Below, in pieces: positions 62,484 through 64,000 of a DNA stretch of 64,000 nucleotides. The notes under the pieces were generated by a model. The model ran no database searches, was not told the origin of the DNA, and saw nothing but the letters and a program-made list of their open reading frames with translations. The stretch comes from Sva-07 sp963728355 (GTDB lineage Bacteria; Actinomycetota; Acidimicrobiia; Acidimicrobiales; Ilumatobacteraceae). A program made the translations under genes and the position numbers. Location: positions 310,001 to 374,000 of the forward strand of contig CAVSJQ010000001.1 in NCBI GenBank assembly GCA_963728355.1. Reading direction: 5' to 3'. The first letter of the stretch is position 1, and every line of letters starts with the position of its first letter.

Positions 62484-62789
62484 GTTGTAGGTGCTCGAGA
62501 CCACGAAAACGTTGCAATCAATTTCGCGGTCAGCGCAGGCAGCCCGCTGCAGCCCAGCACTTGACCGGGCACGGCGAGGTGGCCTTGGCCCACGCGCCGT
62601 GCCATTCACAAGAGCCAATGGCCGCCGAGAGCAGTAAGCGGCAACGGTTCCAACACTCAACCCCGGGGAGTATCTGGCGTCACCCCCGGGGATTATCTGG
62701 CGTCACGGTTGAGCCGTCATCGCACACGTTCGAAGTCGACTCCGACGTGATTCTGCGGGGCGTTATCGAGCTGGTGGCAGGCTCGATGA
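62484..62789. other. Intergenic region of about 300 bp upstream of the sigma gene
   Basis: No gene is supported. It must contain the promoter of the sigma-factor operon; a weak ECF-like AAC...GTC arrangement lies near 62500-62525 on the minus strand. It also contains the 23-bp tandem repeat at 62661-62706. Confidence 0.5.
62661..62706. repeat. Tandem 23-bp direct repeat (two units)
   Basis: Two adjacent units (62661-62683 and 62684-62706) differ at one base: CCCCGGGG, then AGTATCTGGCGTCAC or ATTATCTGGCGTCAC. Each contains an 8-bp CCCCGGGG palindrome. It may be a regulator site or the leftover end of a transposable element. Confidence 0.7.
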
Positions 62790-63299
62790 TCAATGTGTGG
62801 TGACGGCGAACTCGACCGCCCAGATCTCCTCGTCCTCGTCATCGCACTCGCCGGATCGGACCATCCCGATCCCTTGCGCAACCGCTTGGGATGCCTCGTG
62901 ACGTGGATGAATGTGCGCCTCCATTCGACGGACCGTATTCGCTGCGAGCCAATCGCGGACGGCGGCCACAGCTTCTTTCCCGAACCCGCGTCCCTGGTCG
63001 TGCGCACCGACGACCCACGCGAGATCCGCAAGTTCTCCAACGACTGTCGCCTGGACGAACCCGACCGCACGCTCTTGGTTGCCCACACGAATGATCCAGT
63101 TGCACCAGTGCTCGCCCGGTGTGCCGGACCCGGCGGTCTGGTGTTGGTACCGAGTCGCGAGCTCACTCACCGTCGGCGGGTCGCCGCCGGTGAAGTCGTA
63201 GAGCGAACCGTCCGCCAGCACCGACGCCATCTCATCGGCGTCGCTCACACGAAGTGGATACAGCACCAGACGCTCGGTCTTGATCGACGAAACAATCAC
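62790..63299 (-). CDS. GNAT-family N-acetyltransferase (RimJ/RimL type)
   Basis: A 169-residue protein from the GTG at 63299, which has AAGGG upstream; an ATG at 63356 would add 19 residues lacking family character. It opens 'IKTERLVLYPLRVSDADEM', the usual RimJ/RimL start. The acetyl-CoA loop is in 'VVGAHDQGRGFGKEAVAAVRDWL', followed by 'RRMEAHIHPRHEASQAVAQGIGM', and it ends 'EEIWAVEF'. Acceptor is unknown. Unlike the copy near 51.5 kb, this one is intact. Confidence 0.85.
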   Translation of the reverse strand: MIVSSIKTERLVLYPLRVSDADEMASVLADGSLYDFTGGDPPTVSELATRYQHQTAGSGTPGEHWCNWIIRVGNQERAVGFVQATVVGELADLAWVVGAHDQGRGFGKEAVAAVRDWLAANTVRRMEAHIHPRHEASQAVAQGIGMVRSGECDDEDEEIWAVEFAVTTH

Positions 63300-63566
63300 A
63301 TCCGGACCCTTGCACAGGAGGACCCGGGGCGCCGGCGGAATTACGTGATGCCGCATCGGGGCCGTGGTGCGGCGCGTGCTGACCGTCCGCAGGTGTGATT
63401 CCGGGCGGTCCTTATCGGGCGCCCTGAGAGTTGCCCTGCTCGTCGAGGTGGTGCGAGCCTGCGCACTTGGGCGACGCTTTGGGAAGCGAACCCAGCCGGC
63501 GCCGCAGATGTGGGTCTTCAGCTCGAGAACGGGTACGTCGAGCGGCTGTGAAGATCGCTGAATCGA

Positions 63567-63980
63567 TCAGTTCGGGCAGATGAATGGGGCCGAACCTTGC
63601 GTCACTTCGAACGAGTTCGGGTCGATCGGTGTCAACGGCGGGGGAACCGCGCCGGATGGATACGACGTCGGGAGTTCTACGACGTCGACGATGTCGCCTG
63701 ACGCGAGATCGATTGTCACCGATCGCAGCTGCCACGCGCACGCTCGTCGATCGGCGCGTCCTTCGAGTGTGAGAGTTCGATCGGTCTCCGTACGCACCCC
63801 GAACACCTCGGTGACCGGAAGCCGAGTGCGCCAGTTCGCTCCTCCGTGGGCGATGATGACCGCCGACTCGACCTGCGGGTACGCATGGATTCCGAGTATC
63901 ACCGCAATCGGCAAGGCGATGACCGTTGCGAGCAGCAACACACCGCCGAGCGAAGCCAGAACGACGTCACGTCGGATCAA
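63567..63980 (-). CDS. Membrane-anchored hypothetical protein; start uncertain at window edge
   Basis: About 137 residues. One N-terminal membrane segment ('LASLGGVLLLATVIALPIAVILG') is followed by an extracytoplasmic domain with two Cys ('RRACAWQLRSV' and the terminal 'FICPN') that may pair. The listed start is a TTG at 63980; the frame remains open to the window edge, so the true start may lie beyond it. No family is recognised. Confidence 0.6.
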   Translation of the reverse strand: MIRRDVVLASLGGVLLLATVIALPIAVILGIHAYPQVESAVIIAHGGANWRTRLPVTEVFGVRTETDRTLTLEGRADRRACAWQLRSVTIDLASGDIVDVVELPTSYPSGAVPPPLTPIDPNSFEVTQGSAPFICPN

Positions 63981-64000
63981 GATGGTCGCTGCGCCGGCGA

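Overview
This is a high-GC chromosomal window with strong G/C third-codon bias, many genes overlapping by ATGA or TGATG, several F420-type luciferase-like oxidoreductases, FadD/enoyl-CoA hydratase/acyl-CoA dehydrogenase genes and many lipoproteins with Ser/Thr/Asp-rich linkers. It suggests a free-living actinomycete, most likely of the Acidimicrobiia (Ilumatobacter-like). That placement is inference from gene content; no rRNA is present.

From 1 to 10.7 kb lie the 5' part of a class I ribonucleotide reductase gene (nrdA) behind a tandem pair of NrdR-type boxes, a secreted tripeptidyl-aminopeptidase-like hydrolase, a LOG-family protein, a long acyl-CoA dehydrogenase, HAD and dienelactone hydrolases, and a class III aminotransferase. 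From 19.6 down to 10.8 kb the minus strand holds one tightly packed operon. It encodes an N-carbamoyl-beta-alanine amidohydrolase, a 28-residue small ORF, a dihydropyrimidinase, a methylmalonate/malonate-semialdehyde dehydrogenase, an LLM flavin/F420 oxidoreductase, and a complete NitT/TauT-type ABC transporter (two permeases, ATPase, binding lipoprotein). With the neighbouring aminotransferase this gives reductive pyrimidine (uracil/thymine) breakdown from dihydrouracil onward. No dihydropyrimidine dehydrogenase is visible, and the LLM enzyme is a candidate for the missing first reduction.

From 19.7 to 50 kb the content is mostly housekeeping and lipid-type metabolism: a DUF559 nuclease-like protein, HrpB helicase, TauE exporter, class I fumarase, an LLM/enoyl-CoA hydratase pair divergent from an acyl-CoA synthetase, ABC-F ATPase, MscL, SDR, a third LLM enzyme with a thioesterase, a beta-propeller lipoprotein, a large arylsulfotransferase-like exoprotein, and glutaminyl-tRNA synthetase (uncommon in actinomycetes). 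The most striking item is at 31937-32206: a SelW-like protein whose CxxU motif is encoded by an in-frame TGA followed by a bacterial SECIS-like hairpin. A conventional gene call would lose its active site.

From 50.6 kb to the end the window becomes accessory. It has a frameshifted GNAT gene, a phosphoesterase that has lost its N-terminal half, an intact ISL3-family insertion sequence with 23-bp inverted repeats and a perfect 8-bp target duplication, a tyrosine-recombinase pair whose second member carries several frameshifts, small lipoproteins, and an ECF sigma factor overlapping a single-pass membrane protein.

Two families of intergenic palindromes are dispersed through the first 41 kb: a 31-bp family (five copies) and a roughly 52-bp family (three copies). 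They mostly sit between convergent genes. I found no rRNA, no tRNA and no CRISPR array by eye.
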